Of a DNA stretch of 64,000 nucleotides, positions 7,995 to 15,900 are shown one piece after another (positions within the stretch are counted from its first letter, which is position 1; every line of letters starts with the position of its first letter). The stretch comes from Microbacterium timonense. Its GTDB lineage: Bacteria > Actinomycetota > Actinomycetes > Actinomycetales > Microbacteriaceae. A program made the position numbers and the translations under genes. Below the pieces are notes generated by a model. That model searched no databases. It was given only the letters and a program-made list of their open reading frames with translations, and was not told the origin of the DNA. The stretch is taken from NCBI RefSeq assembly GCF_900292075.1, contig NZ_OLMV01000001.1:858969-922968 (forward strand). Direction: 5' to 3'.

Positions 7995-9443
7995 TCAGCG
8001 AGGGTCGATGAACCCCTGGTCGAGGATGCGCGCGACCACCCGCTCCGCGGCATGACCGTCGTCACGCGCGTTGAACTTCTCACGCCACCGGGCGTAGCGA
8101 TCCGCGTAGCGCGCGCGGTCGTCCGCCGCGAGCGCCGCCACCAGCTCGTCCTGGCTGCGCACCATCGGACCCGGCGCGTGCGCCGACAGATCGAAGTAGA
8201 ACCCGCGCAGCTCGCCGCGGTAGTGCTCCATGTCGGGCACCAGGAAGTACATCGGCTTCCCGGTCACCGAGAAGTCGAACATCACGGACGAGTAGTCCGT
8301 GATGAGAGCATCGGCGACGAGCAGGAGCTGCGACGTGTCGGGAAAGCCCGTCACGTCGATGACCCGCGGGCCCTCGGCATCCCGTCCAGGCAGCAGCGTG
8401 CGCGAGTGACCGCGGACGAGGATGACGGCGTCGGTGGCCGCGGCAAGGGAGACGGGATCGACGAAGTCGACGATCTGATCCCGATCGTCGCGCCAGGTGG
8501 GCGCGTACAGCAGCACGCGCTCATCGTCCCGGATGCCGAGCGCCCGCCGCGTGGCGGCGCCGTCGCCGGTGCTCAGCACGTCGTTGCGCGGGTATCCCTC
8601 GACCCACACCGGGCGCGTCAGGAACGCGTAGGCCTTGCCGAGGATCCGGGCGGCGTAGGGGTTCTGGGCGAGGAGGATGTTCCAGCGCCGCGACTCGCGC
8701 ACGACGGCCGCCATGCGACGGGGGTCGAAGCCGGGTCGATGCAGGGCGAGGCGTTTGAGAGGCGTGCCATGCCACGTCTGCAGCACCACCTGGCCCTTGC
8801 GCCGCGAGAACCTCCGGCGCAGCCAGTCGTTCACCACGAGCAGGCGTGCCGCCCCCCGGGCGCGCCACCAGTCCGGGCTGCCCTCGACCACCGGCACCGC
8901 ACCCTCGGGCACCGCCACCGAGAGGTCGACCACGCTCCAGTACCGCGTCACTCCCGGGGCGCGACGAGCCAGCTCCCGATCGATCGCGAGCGGGTTGCAG
9001 CTCGCGTTGCGGCCGTAGAAGCTCTCGAAGAAGACCGCGTTCTCGAAGCCGGTGGCGGGCCGGGTCGCATATCGGCGCTCGAGGGCATCCTGTCCCTCGC
9101 CCGAGTCATAGGCCGGGTCGATCGGCGGGCCGACCCGCAGCGTCCAGCCCTCCAGCGACGCCCGCAGGGTGCCGAGCTGGGTGAGCGGGATGCCTTCGGA
9201 CGCGGGGATGTCGCCGGCTCCGGCGACGCGCAGCTCGTAGGCGCCCGACGGCAGCGGAAGCTCGTCGCCACCCCATCGCGCAGCGCGCAGGGGCAGCACC
9301 GCACGCCAGGTCTTACCGCGACCGGTGATGCGCGCGGTGACGCGGGCCCGCGCCCCCACCAGTTCGACGGACGCCGGACGCTCGCCGTCGCCGGAGAGCA
9401 CGAGCGTCGGGCCGTCGTCTGTCGTGAAGCGCGCGTCGGTCAT
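7995..9443 (-). CDS. CDP-glycerol glycerophosphotransferase-family protein with beta-rich N-terminal domain
   Basis: A 482-residue protein of the TagF type. The first 120 or so residues look like a small beta-sandwich domain (many alternating Val, Leu and Arg). The C-terminal catalytic part has all the signatures: QTWHGTPLKRL (near 215), LLYAPTWRDDRDQ, VRGHSRT, and DALITDYSSVMFDF, with the acceptor-side Asp-Tyr-Ser-Ser intact. It should polymerise or prime a glycerol- or ribitol-phosphate chain. Its start overlaps the stop of the next minus-strand gene (9440) by 4 nt, so the two family members are translated as a pair and may act in order, as primase and polymerase do in teichoic-acid pathways; this division is inferred. 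Confidence 0.88.
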   Translation of the reverse strand: MTDARFTTDDGPTLVLSGDGERPASVELVGARARVTARITGRGKTWRAVLPLRAARWGGDELPLPSGAYELRVAGAGDIPASEGIPLTQLGTLRASLEGWTLRVGPPIDPAYDSGEGQDALERRYATRPATGFENAVFFESFYGRNASCNPLAIDRELARRAPGVTRYWSVVDLSVAVPEGAVPVVEGSPDWWRARGAARLLVVNDWLRRRFSRRKGQVVLQTWHGTPLKRLALHRPGFDPRRMAAVVRESRRWNILLAQNPYAARILGKAYAFLTRPVWVEGYPRNDVLSTGDGAATRRALGIRDDERVLLYAPTWRDDRDQIVDFVDPVSLAAATDAVILVRGHSRTLLPGRDAEGPRVIDVTGFPDTSQLLLVADALITDYSSVMFDFSVTGKPMYFLVPDMEHYRGELRGFYFDLSAHAPGPMVRSQDELVAALAADDRARYADRYARWREKFNARDDGHAAERVVARILDQGFIDPR

Positions 9444-10720
9444 CCGGTTCCTTTCCTGCGGGCTCGGTGGCGGGCCGCCCCGGCCAGAATCGCACGGTAC
9501 ACCCTCCGCGCGTTGCCACCGTCGCGGTAAGCGTGGACACGCCTGCTCAGCGCGTCCGCGCGCGCGATGCGCCGCGATCGCTCGCTCTCATCGCCCAGCA
9601 CGGCATCCAGCTGCCCCGCCGTCTCGTGCCAGTCGGCCGCCCAGTCCTGTCCCGCCACGTCGGCGTAGGTCCCGTAGAACCCCCGGCGTCGGGCGTACTC
9701 GTCGACGTCCGGTGCGAGGAACAGCGTCGGCAGCGGCACCAGTGCGGCGTCGAAGGCCAACGACGAGTAATCGGTGACCAGGGCATCGACTCCCGGCAGA
9801 AGCGGCGTGACGTCGGCGACCAGGTCGCTGCCGAGGGCGTGCACGCGGTCGGTCGTGACCGGCGGCGTGTACTCGCCGGCCCCGAGCGGGTGGGAACGGA
9901 CGAGGAGCGTGGCATCGTGGCGTGTGAGGACGTCGATGATCCGCGCCCACTCTGCGGCGGTCGGAACGGCGGGGTCCGCCGCCCCGTCGCGCCAGGTGGG
10001 GGCATACAGCACGACCGGGCCGGCACCGCCCCACTCGGGCACCGCGCGCGCGATCAGGGTACGCGCTGTCGAGCGCCGCTCCTCCGCGGTGCCCTGGGAG
10101 AGCACGTCCACGCGCGGCTCGCCCGTCACCGGCACCGCTGCGTCCGACAGGGCGAATGCGGACTCCAGCCGGCCACGAACGAGATGCGACGCCGCCGGCA
10201 GCAGGCCGATCCGTCGCGCCGCGGCCCGGTACATGAGCCGCAGCAGGCTGCGCACCGCCGTGCGCGCACGGGTCCGGGCCACCGCGTCGGGCACGCGCAG
10301 CGTCTCCGGCGAATCCAGCCCGATCCGCTTGAGCGGGATGCCGTGCCACAGCTGCACCACGAACGCGCCCGACACGGCATACCGGTTGACGTCGCCGAAT
10401 CCGTGCGTCACGACGATGACGCGCGCCCGGGCGGTGCGCCACAGGCCGCGCAGCGAACCCTTCGGAACGGCGGGGATGCCGCGGGCCGCCGCATCCCGGG
10501 CCTCACGAGGTGTGGCCACCAGCCAGACGGCACGGTGGCCGTGGTCGGCCGCAACGTTCCAGAGGGCCAGCGCGCCGTCGCCGATACCGACCGCACAGCC
10601 GAAGACCCACTCATCGCGCGAGCGCGGGACGACGGCGGTGAGGAGGCGCCCTGCGGCATAGAGCGGAAGCGCCGCGAGCTTGCTCGCATTCCCCGCGCCG
10701 AACGAGAAGGACGCCATCAC
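9440..10720 (-). CDS. CDP-glycerol glycerophosphotransferase-family protein
   Basis: A 426-residue family member, translated first of the coupled pair. Signatures are VQLWHGIPLKRIGLD (near 125), VVLYAPTWRDG, LVRSHPLGAGEY and DALVTDYSSLAFDAALVP. The first 60 residues include a short hydrophobic helix that could bind the membrane. It starts GTG-ATG (10720 or 10717). This start is held in the 3' arm of a 14-bp hairpin whose loop carries the probable ribosome-binding sequence AGGATAGG, so translation may be structurally controlled. It follows the HtrA-like gene on the same strand at a distance of about 40 nt. The substrate is not known. Confidence 0.88.
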   Translation of the reverse strand: MMASFSFGAGNASKLAALPLYAAGRLLTAVVPRSRDEWVFGCAVGIGDGALALWNVAADHGHRAVWLVATPREARDAAARGIPAVPKGSLRGLWRTARARVIVVTHGFGDVNRYAVSGAFVVQLWHGIPLKRIGLDSPETLRVPDAVARTRARTAVRSLLRLMYRAAARRIGLLPAASHLVRGRLESAFALSDAAVPVTGEPRVDVLSQGTAEERRSTARTLIARAVPEWGGAGPVVLYAPTWRDGAADPAVPTAAEWARIIDVLTRHDATLLVRSHPLGAGEYTPPVTTDRVHALGSDLVADVTPLLPGVDALVTDYSSLAFDAALVPLPTLFLAPDVDEYARRRGFYGTYADVAGQDWAADWHETAGQLDAVLGDESERSRRIARADALSRRVHAYRDGGNARRVYRAILAGAARHRARRKGTG

Positions 10721-10748
10721 GCGAGCCTATCCTGCTCGCGTGATGGCG
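10712..10748 (-). promoter_or_regulatory. Stable hairpin around the start of the glycerophosphotransferase gene
   Basis: A 14-bp perfect inverted repeat (10712-10725 with 10735-10748) with a 9-base loop. In the minus-strand RNA the loop reads CAGGATAGG, a good ribosome-binding sequence, and the start codons GTG/ATG lie in the 3' arm. The structure also sits just after the HtrA stop codon, so it could end or attenuate the htrA transcript. Whether it acts as terminator or as translational switch is open. Confidence 0.65.
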
Positions 10749-10762
10749 CCCGTGATGGTGGA

Positions 10763-12379
10763 TTACTTCCCGAGCTCGCCGAGCGTCACCGTCGCCGTGA
10801 GCGTCTTGCCGTCGCGCACGTACGTGACCTCAGCCTCGCTGCCGGCGGCCGCGGCACGCACCTGCGCCGTGAGGTCGGTGGCGTCGGTGATCGGGACGCC
10901 GTTGAAGCCGGTGACGATGTCGCCCGCCTTCAGCCCCGCAGTGGCCGCGGCACCGCCATCGGTGACCTCCTGGATGTATGCGCCGGTGATGCTGGAGCCC
11001 TCGACCGACGCAGCCGGCTGGACGCTCGCGCCGAGCAGGCCGTGCGTGGCGGAGCCGTTCTCGATGATCTCGTCGGTGACGCGCTTGACGATGTCGGACG
11101 GGATCGAGAAGCCGACGCCGATCGAGCCGGAACCGTCCGAGGACGAGCCGCCTGCCGTCGCGATGGCGACGTTGATGCCGATCAGCTTGCCGTCGGAATC
11201 GACGAGCGCACCGCCCGAGTTGCCGGGGTTGATCGCCGCATCGGTCTGGATGACGGCGATCGAGATGCTCTCGCTCGGAGTCTGCTGCTGCTGGCCCTGG
11301 CCGAAGTCGAACCGGAACGGGCCCTGCTGCCCGTCGCCCTGGTCCTGCTCGTCCTCATCGCCGCCCTCCGGCGCTGCCGACGACGCGATCTGGATGGAGC
11401 GGTTCAGGGCGCTGACGATGCCCTCGGTCACGGAGTTGGGAAGACCCAGCGGCGCGCCGATCGCGACGGTCGTGTCGCCGACGTTCAGCTTGCTCGAGTC
11501 CGCGAACTGGATCGGGGTGAGGTCCTCGGCATCCTTCAGCTTGATCACCGCGAGGTCGTACGTCGGGTCGGTGCCGACGACTTCGGCGTCGTACACGCGT
11601 CCGTCCGAGGTGGTCACGCGGATCGTCGCGTCGCCGGTGGCGCCGTCGAGCGTCACGACGTGCGTGTTCGTCACCACGTAGCCGTCCTTCGTCAGGACGA
11701 CCCCAGAGCCGGTGCCGGCACCGGACGAGCTCGTCGCAGAGATGGTGACGACGCTCGGAACCACCTTCGCCGCGATACCGGTCGTCTGGTTCACCGAATC
11801 GGTGTCGTTGACGGTGACGGTCGACGGTCCGGCAGCGGGTGAGGAGCTGACCGGGGTGAACCAGTTCACTCCGGCGTACGAGCCGCCCAGGCCGGCGGCG
11901 CCGCCGACGATGGCCGCGGCGACGATGAGGCCGACGACCTTTCCGGCGCCCGACGGCTTCTTCGTAGCGGTGGTGGTCGGCACGGCGCCGGTCGCTCCGC
12001 CGACGGGAAGCGTCGGCTGCGCGTCGGTGGCGCCGGCGCCGAACGCGGCGCCCGGTGCGGGCTGGCCGGCGTAGGCGTGCGGGTAGGGCGCCGGCTGACC
12101 GGCGTACCCCTGCGGACGGGCGTACGCGTGGCCTGCGGTCGGGTAGCCGGCGGGCGGCACCGGCTGCGTCGGCTGCGGAGCCGGTGCCTGGTGCGCCGGC
12201 GCGGTGTGCTGAGCCGCGGCCTGCGCGGCCGGCTGCGTCGGAAGCGCCGGCTGCTGTGCGGCCGGCTGCTGCGGTGCGGCGGGCTGCACGGGGGTCGCCT
12301 CAGAAGCAGGCTGAGCCGGCGGCACGGGCGGAACTGCGGGGGTCTGGTCTTCCGGGCGCTCGCCCTGGATGTCGCTCAT
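10763..12379 (-). CDS. HtrA/DegP-type membrane-anchored serine protease with PDZ domain
   Basis: A 538-residue protease. Residues 1-145 are a cytoplasmic Pro/Gln/Ala-rich tail. A membrane span (GLIVAAAIVGGAAGLGG, about 150-170) puts the rest outside the cell. The trypsin-like domain has the full triad: His near 238 (NTHVV), Asp near 274 (YDLAVIKL) and Ser near 386 (NPGNSGGAL). One PDZ domain follows (about 440-538, with the IVTGFNGVPI carboxylate-binding region). It should degrade or refold damaged envelope proteins. The ATG at 12379 is chosen over a TTG 18 nt upstream because AAGGAG lies 5 nt before it. A Gln/Asp/Gly-rich insertion (near 335-365) sits within the protease domain. It is divergent from the aminotransferase gene. 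Confidence 0.92.
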   Translation of the reverse strand: MSDIQGERPEDQTPAVPPVPPAQPASEATPVQPAAPQQPAAQQPALPTQPAAQAAAQHTAPAHQAPAPQPTQPVPPAGYPTAGHAYARPQGYAGQPAPYPHAYAGQPAPGAAFGAGATDAQPTLPVGGATGAVPTTTATKKPSGAGKVVGLIVAAAIVGGAAGLGGSYAGVNWFTPVSSSPAAGPSTVTVNDTDSVNQTTGIAAKVVPSVVTISATSSSGAGTGSGVVLTKDGYVVTNTHVVTLDGATGDATIRVTTSDGRVYDAEVVGTDPTYDLAVIKLKDAEDLTPIQFADSSKLNVGDTTVAIGAPLGLPNSVTEGIVSALNRSIQIASSAAPEGGDEDEQDQGDGQQGPFRFDFGQGQQQQTPSESISIAVIQTDAAINPGNSGGALVDSDGKLIGINVAIATAGGSSSDGSGSIGVGFSIPSDIVKRVTDEIIENGSATHGLLGASVQPAASVEGSSITGAYIQEVTDGGAAATAGLKAGDIVTGFNGVPITDATDLTAQVRAAAAGSEAEVTYVRDGKTLTATVTLGELGK

Positions 12380-12493
12380 GGTTGCTCCTTCTTCCAAGCA
12401 CTCACCACTGTGCCCACCGATGCTGTGCGTTTCTTATGTCGCGAATGGGACTCGCCTATGCAAGCGGGATGAGTCGCCCGATACGGTGAAGCG

Positions 12494-13693
12494 ATGCGAG
12501 ACATCCCTGGAGCGTGGCGCCGCACGGCGGTCGGCGCCGGACTCGTCGCCGCCGACGGCTCGATCCGCCCTACCATCTTCGCCGAGATGTCGGCACTCGC
12601 GGCGCGGACCGGCGCCATCAATCTCGGCCAGGGCTTCCCGGACGAAGACGGGCCTGCCGCGGTCCTCGAGGTCGCGCGCGAGGCGATCGCGGGCGGCGCG
12701 AACCAGTACCCGCCGGGGCGCGGCATCCCCGACCTGCTGGGCGCCATCGCCGAACATCAGGAGCGCTTCTACGGGCTGCACGTCGATCCTGATCGCGACG
12801 TGCTGGTCACGGCGGGGGCCACCGAGGCGCTCGCCGCCGCTCTGCTGGCGTTGCTGGAAGACGCCGACGACGAGGTCGTCGTGTTCGAGCCCTATTACGA
12901 CTCGTACGCGGCGGTCGCCGCTCTCGCGGGGGCGAGGCTGGTCCCGGTGCGACTGCGGTGGCCGGACTTCCAGCCCGACCTCGATGAGCTCCGCGCCGCG
13001 GTCAGCGATCGCACCCGCATCATCCTCGTCAACGACCCGCACAACCCCACCGGCGCCGTGTTCTCCCCCGAGGTCCGTGCCGAGGTCGTGCGGCTTGCGG
13101 AGCGCCATGATGCCGTGATCGTCACCGACGAGGTGTACGAGCACCTCGTGTTCGACGAGCCGCACGTGCCGATCGCCACCCTCCCCGGTGCGTGGGAGCG
13201 CACGCTGACGATCTCGTCCGGCGGCAAGACGTTCTCAACGACCGGCTGGAAGATCGGCTGGGCCTGCGGTCCGGCTCCGCTCGTGGACGCGGTACTCGCC
13301 GTCAAGCAGTTCCTCACGTACGTGAACGGCAGCCCCTTCCAGCCTGCGATCGCCACGGGCCTGCGCCTCGGCGACGACTTCTTCCGCGGGATCGCGCAGA
13401 CGTTGCGCACCAAGCGCGATCTGCTGGGCGCAGGGCTCCGAGCCGCCGGCTTGGTGGTCTCCACACCCGCGGGTTCGTATTTCACGGTCGCGGATGCTGC
13501 GGCACTGGGAGCCACGGACGCCGCGGAGTTCTGCCGCGCGCTCCCCGAGCGAGCCGGGGTCGTGGCCATCCCGCTCACCGCCTTCACGACGCCCGCGCAC
13601 CGTGACGACTACCGGAGCCTTGTGCGATTCGCGGCGTGCAAACGGGTCGACGTGCTCGAAGAGGCGGCATCCCGCCTCGCCCACTGGGCCTGA
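12494..13693 (+). CDS. PLP-dependent class I/II aminotransferase (DapC / kynurenine aminotransferase-like)
   Basis: A 399-residue fold-type I aminotransferase. Landmarks are INLGQGFPDEDGP (substrate-binding start), the Asn/Pro motif NDPHNPTGAVF (near 180), the Asp-Glu pair VTDEVYEHL, and the PLP-binding Lys in SSGGKTFSTTGWKIGW (near 240). The closest known types are N-succinyldiaminopimelate aminotransferase (DapC) and kynurenine or methionine aminotransferases, which share these motifs; sequence alone does not separate them. DapE, which acts in the same lysine pathway, is also in the window but 44 kb away. ATG at 12494. Convergent with the amidohydrolase gene (6-nt gap). Confidence 0.88.
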   Translation: MRDIPGAWRRTAVGAGLVAADGSIRPTIFAEMSALAARTGAINLGQGFPDEDGPAAVLEVAREAIAGGANQYPPGRGIPDLLGAIAEHQERFYGLHVDPDRDVLVTAGATEALAAALLALLEDADDEVVVFEPYYDSYAAVAALAGARLVPVRLRWPDFQPDLDELRAAVSDRTRIILVNDPHNPTGAVFSPEVRAEVVRLAERHDAVIVTDEVYEHLVFDEPHVPIATLPGAWERTLTISSGGKTFSTTGWKIGWACGPAPLVDAVLAVKQFLTYVNGSPFQPAIATGLRLGDDFFRGIAQTLRTKRDLLGAGLRAAGLVVSTPAGSYFTVADAAALGATDAAEFCRALPERAGVVAIPLTAFTTPAHRDDYRSLVRFAACKRVDVLEEAASRLAHWA

Positions 13694-13699
13694 CGCGGT

Positions 13700-14503
13700 T
13701 CAGCGAGGCCCGACGCCGAACCGGCGGAGACGAAGCGCGGGGTTGACCCGGCGCACCCGCTCGACGGCCGCGACGTCCAGATGGGCCACCGCGACGTCCG
13801 TCGCCGTGCCGATGGCGGCAAGCTCCACGCCCTGGGGGTCGACGATGAGCGAATGACCGACCCCCAGCGGCGGCGGATGGTCGGCGGCCGCCATGAACAC
13901 CGTGTTCTCGATCGCGCGGGCATGCAGGAGCGTGCGCCAGTGGTGCTCCTTCAGCGGGCCGCGCACCCATTCCGACGGCACGACGAAGACGTCGGCCCCG
14001 GCGTCCACGAGCAGCCGCCCCACCTCCGGGAAGCGGAGGTCGTAGCAGGTCATGAGGCCGAAGCGCAGGCCCGCGAGCTCGAACGTCTGGGGCGGTGAGG
14101 CATCCCCCGGCTCCACCCAGTCCGACTCGCGCTGCCCGAACGCGTCGTAGAGGTGCAGCTTGCGGTAGTGCGCGCGCAGCCCCGCGCCGTCCACAGCCAC
14201 GACCGTGTTCCGCACCCGCCCTTCGTCGCTCGCGTGCTCCAGCAGTCCCGCGACGATCACGACCTCGTGCTCGGCCGCGATCCGGGTGAGCGCGCTCACG
14301 AAGGGGCCGTCGAGGTGCTGCGCGTTCTCGGCGAGCGTCTGGTCGAACGGGTCGACGAAGTAGCTGGAGTACTCGGGGAACGCCACCAGGCGCGCGCCGC
14401 GGGAGGATGCCGTGGCCACCAGATGCGCGATCACCTCGAGGTTGGCGGCGGTGTCGGCCGTCGGGGCGAACTGACCGACGCCGATGGCCAGAGTCTCGGT
14501 CAC
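13700..14503 (-). CDS. Carbon-nitrogen hydrolase (nitrilase superfamily amidase)
   Basis: A 267-residue nitrilase-superfamily enzyme with the complete Glu-Lys-Cys triad: Glu in LVAFPEYSSYF (near 40), Lys in HYRKLHLYDAF (near 108), Cys in GLMTCYDLRFPE (near 145). Such enzymes hydrolyse small amides, for example omega-amidase or deaminated-glutathione amidase activity. The GTG at 14503 is chosen because the conserved domain begins there and because it overlaps the stop of the DUF6328 gene as GTGA; a longer frame upstream has the wrong character. Its substrate cannot be identified. It is cotranscribed with and translationally coupled to the membrane protein gene. Confidence 0.85.
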   Translation of the reverse strand: MTETLAIGVGQFAPTADTAANLEVIAHLVATASSRGARLVAFPEYSSYFVDPFDQTLAENAQHLDGPFVSALTRIAAEHEVVIVAGLLEHASDEGRVRNTVVAVDGAGLRAHYRKLHLYDAFGQRESDWVEPGDASPPQTFELAGLRFGLMTCYDLRFPEVGRLLVDAGADVFVVPSEWVRGPLKEHHWRTLLHARAIENTVFMAAADHPPPLGVGHSLIVDPQGVELAAIGTATDVAVAHLDVAAVERVRRVNPALRLRRFGVGPR

Positions 14504-15036
14504 GTGCGGGTTCCGTTCGTGCGCAGGCGCGCGCGGATCACCGCGGGCGCGACCAGCCACAGCGCGAGGATGAGCACGGCGAGGGGGATCAGCGCCCACC
14601 AGAAGGCGGAGCCGCCGAGCACGACGTCGAAGACGAACGCGACCACGCCCACCAGCAGCACCGAGACGGTCGTCAGGGCGGTGATCAAGGCGACGTGACC
14701 GTACCGGACGACGGCCGGTTTCGCGCCCTGCTGGAACAGCACCCGGTGCAGCGCCACCGGAGCGAGCGCGATGATCGAGCTCAGCGCCGAGAGCACGACC
14801 AGCCCCAGATAGATCGAGCGCTGCCCCGTAGACAAGTCGCCGAACGCGGGCTGGAATGCCAGCGCCAGCAGGAAACCGGTGAGGATCTGCGTGCCGGTCT
14901 GCAGGACACGCAGCTCTTGCAGCACCTCGTTCCAGTTGCGGTCCGCCCGCTCCGCCGGCGTCTCGTCGCGCCCATCGGCGCGGTCGTCGCCCACGCGCGC
15001 GTCGCGCACCGCAGGCGCGCTGTGTTCCGCAGACAT
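14500..15036 (-). CDS. DUF6328 family four-helix membrane protein
   Basis: A 178-residue protein with a soluble N-terminus, an RNWNEVLQELRVLQTGTQI helix (family hallmark), and four membrane spans (about 55-75, 85-105, 118-140, 145-165). It belongs to the DUF6328 group of actinobacterial membrane proteins, whose function is unknown. The ATG at 15036 is preferred because GAGAGG lies about 9 nt upstream; alternative starts at 15045 or 15072 would add only unconserved residues. It is the first gene of a two-gene unit with the amidohydrolase and faces away from the tRNA gene. Confidence 0.8.
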   Translation of the reverse strand: MSAEHSAPAVRDARVGDDRADGRDETPAERADRNWNEVLQELRVLQTGTQILTGFLLALAFQPAFGDLSTGQRSIYLGLVVLSALSSIIALAPVALHRVLFQQGAKPAVVRYGHVALITALTTVSVLLVGVVAFVFDVVLGGSAFWWALIPLAVLILALWLVAPAVIRARLRTNGTRT

Positions 15037-15130
15037 GCCGCCCATCCTCTCTCCCGGCACGCGCTGCGGCAAGCGGACGCGCCCCGTGTCGCGACGCCTC
15101 CGAAATCCGTGCTAGGCTCTTTACTTGTGC

Positions 15131-15204
15131 CGCGGGGTGGAGCAGCTCGGTAGCTCGCTGGGCTCATAACCCAGAGGTCGCAGGTTCAAATCCTGTCCCC
15201 GCAA
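15131..15204 (+). tRNA. Initiator tRNA-fMet (anticodon CAT)
   Basis: Full cloverleaf of 74 nt. The anticodon loop is CTCATAA, and the anticodon stem has the three G-C pairs (GGG/CCC) special to initiator tRNAs. The first base C faces A at position 72, the C1-A72 mismatch that marks initiators and permits formylation. The T-loop is GTTCAAATC. CCA is not encoded (the end reads GCAA then CAG) and must be added enzymatically. Confidence 0.97.
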
Positions 15205-15213
15205 CAGAAAACA

Positions 15214-15247
15214 CGAAGAGGGCGTCCCGCAAGGGGCGCCCTCTTCG
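15214..15247. terminator. Rho-independent-like hairpin after tRNA-fMet
   Basis: An 11-bp perfect stem, CGAAGAGGGCG paired with CGCCCTCTTCG, with a 12-base loop that can form further CCC/GGG pairs. It begins 9 nt after the tRNA and 25 nt from the stop codon of the convergent marR gene, so it could serve both. There is no long U-tract, as is common in high-GC actinobacteria. Confidence 0.8.
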
Positions 15248-15271
15248 GCGTCCGCCGGCATCTGCCAGGTC

Positions 15272-15820
15272 TCAGGCCGATGCGGCGTCGCCGGGCGACG
15301 GCAGAGGCAGCGCGGCGAGCCGCGGGGACGTCGCCCCGGCAGGTGCGGCAGCCGAGGGATCCATCGCACCGCTGAGGTCATCGAGGAACCGCGACACGAC
15401 GGCGAGCTCGTCTTCGTCGTAGCGCATGGCCACCTCGCGCATGGCGCGCAGCCGCTCCCCGAACACCCGGAAGAACGCTGCGCGGGCCTGGTCGGTGAGC
15501 ACCACCACCCGCGCGCGGCGGTCGCTCGGGTGGGGCAGGCGCTCCACGTGCCCCGTGTCGACCAGCCGGTCCAGGAGCTTCGTCGTCGACGCGGTGGAGA
15601 TCCGCAGGTGACGTGCGATGTCGCGAGGACTCACCAGCCGCCCGGCGGTCTCCCGGATCACGAGCATGCGCAGCGCGGCGACGTCGGTCGCGTTCATGTC
15701 CATGTCGTCCTTCATGGCGCTGTGCATGCGCTCCATGGCGTCGCTGAGGGCACGGATGCCGGTGAGCACGCGCATCACCGCGTGCTCATGCTCCGTCTCA
15801 GGGAGCCATCTCTCAGACAT
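15272..15820 (-). CDS. MarR-family regulator of the carotenoid operon (CrtR-like)
   Basis: A 182-residue MarR-type regulator. The winged-helix core is seen in DVAALRMLVIRETAGRLV, the recognition helix region SPRDIARHLRISTASTTKLL (about 65-90) and the wing motif LPHPSDRRARVVVLTD. ATG at 15820 is preceded by AAAGGAA. It is divergently placed next to idi-crtE. In Corynebacterium glutamicum a MarR-type protein, CrtR, is divergent from crtE, represses the crt operon and is released by geranylgeranyl pyrophosphate; the same job is inferred here. A 9-bp inverted repeat in the intergenic region would be its site and would also allow autoregulation. Its C-terminal 30 residues are Ala/Pro-rich. Confidence 0.87.
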   Translation of the reverse strand: MSERWLPETEHEHAVMRVLTGIRALSDAMERMHSAMKDDMDMNATDVAALRMLVIRETAGRLVSPRDIARHLRISTASTTKLLDRLVDTGHVERLPHPSDRRARVVVLTDQARAAFFRVFGERLRAMREVAMRYDEDELAVVSRFLDDLSGAMDPSAAAPAGATSPRLAALPLPSPGDAASA

Positions 15821-15862
15821 CGTGGACGTTCCTTTCGACCCGTTGTAGCATCGCACAACACC

Positions 15863-15885
15863 GATTGCTAGATTGGCTAGCAATC
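15863..15885. promoter_or_regulatory. Putative MarR-family operator between marR and idi
   Basis: GATTGCTAG, spacer ATTGG, CTAGCAATC: a 9-bp perfect inverted repeat with a 5-bp spacer, the size and symmetry of MarR-family operators. It lies 16 nt before the idi ATG and in the likely upstream promoter part of the divergent regulator gene, so one site could control both. A TAGATT within it might be the operon -10, which is uncertain. Confidence 0.75.
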
Positions 15886-15900
15886 TGAGAGGATCCGGCC

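Noticed and set aside
15131..15204. tRNA-fMet as an integration (att) site for a mobile element
   Set aside because: No integrase, no direct repeat of the tRNA 3' end nearby and no change in gene character on either side.
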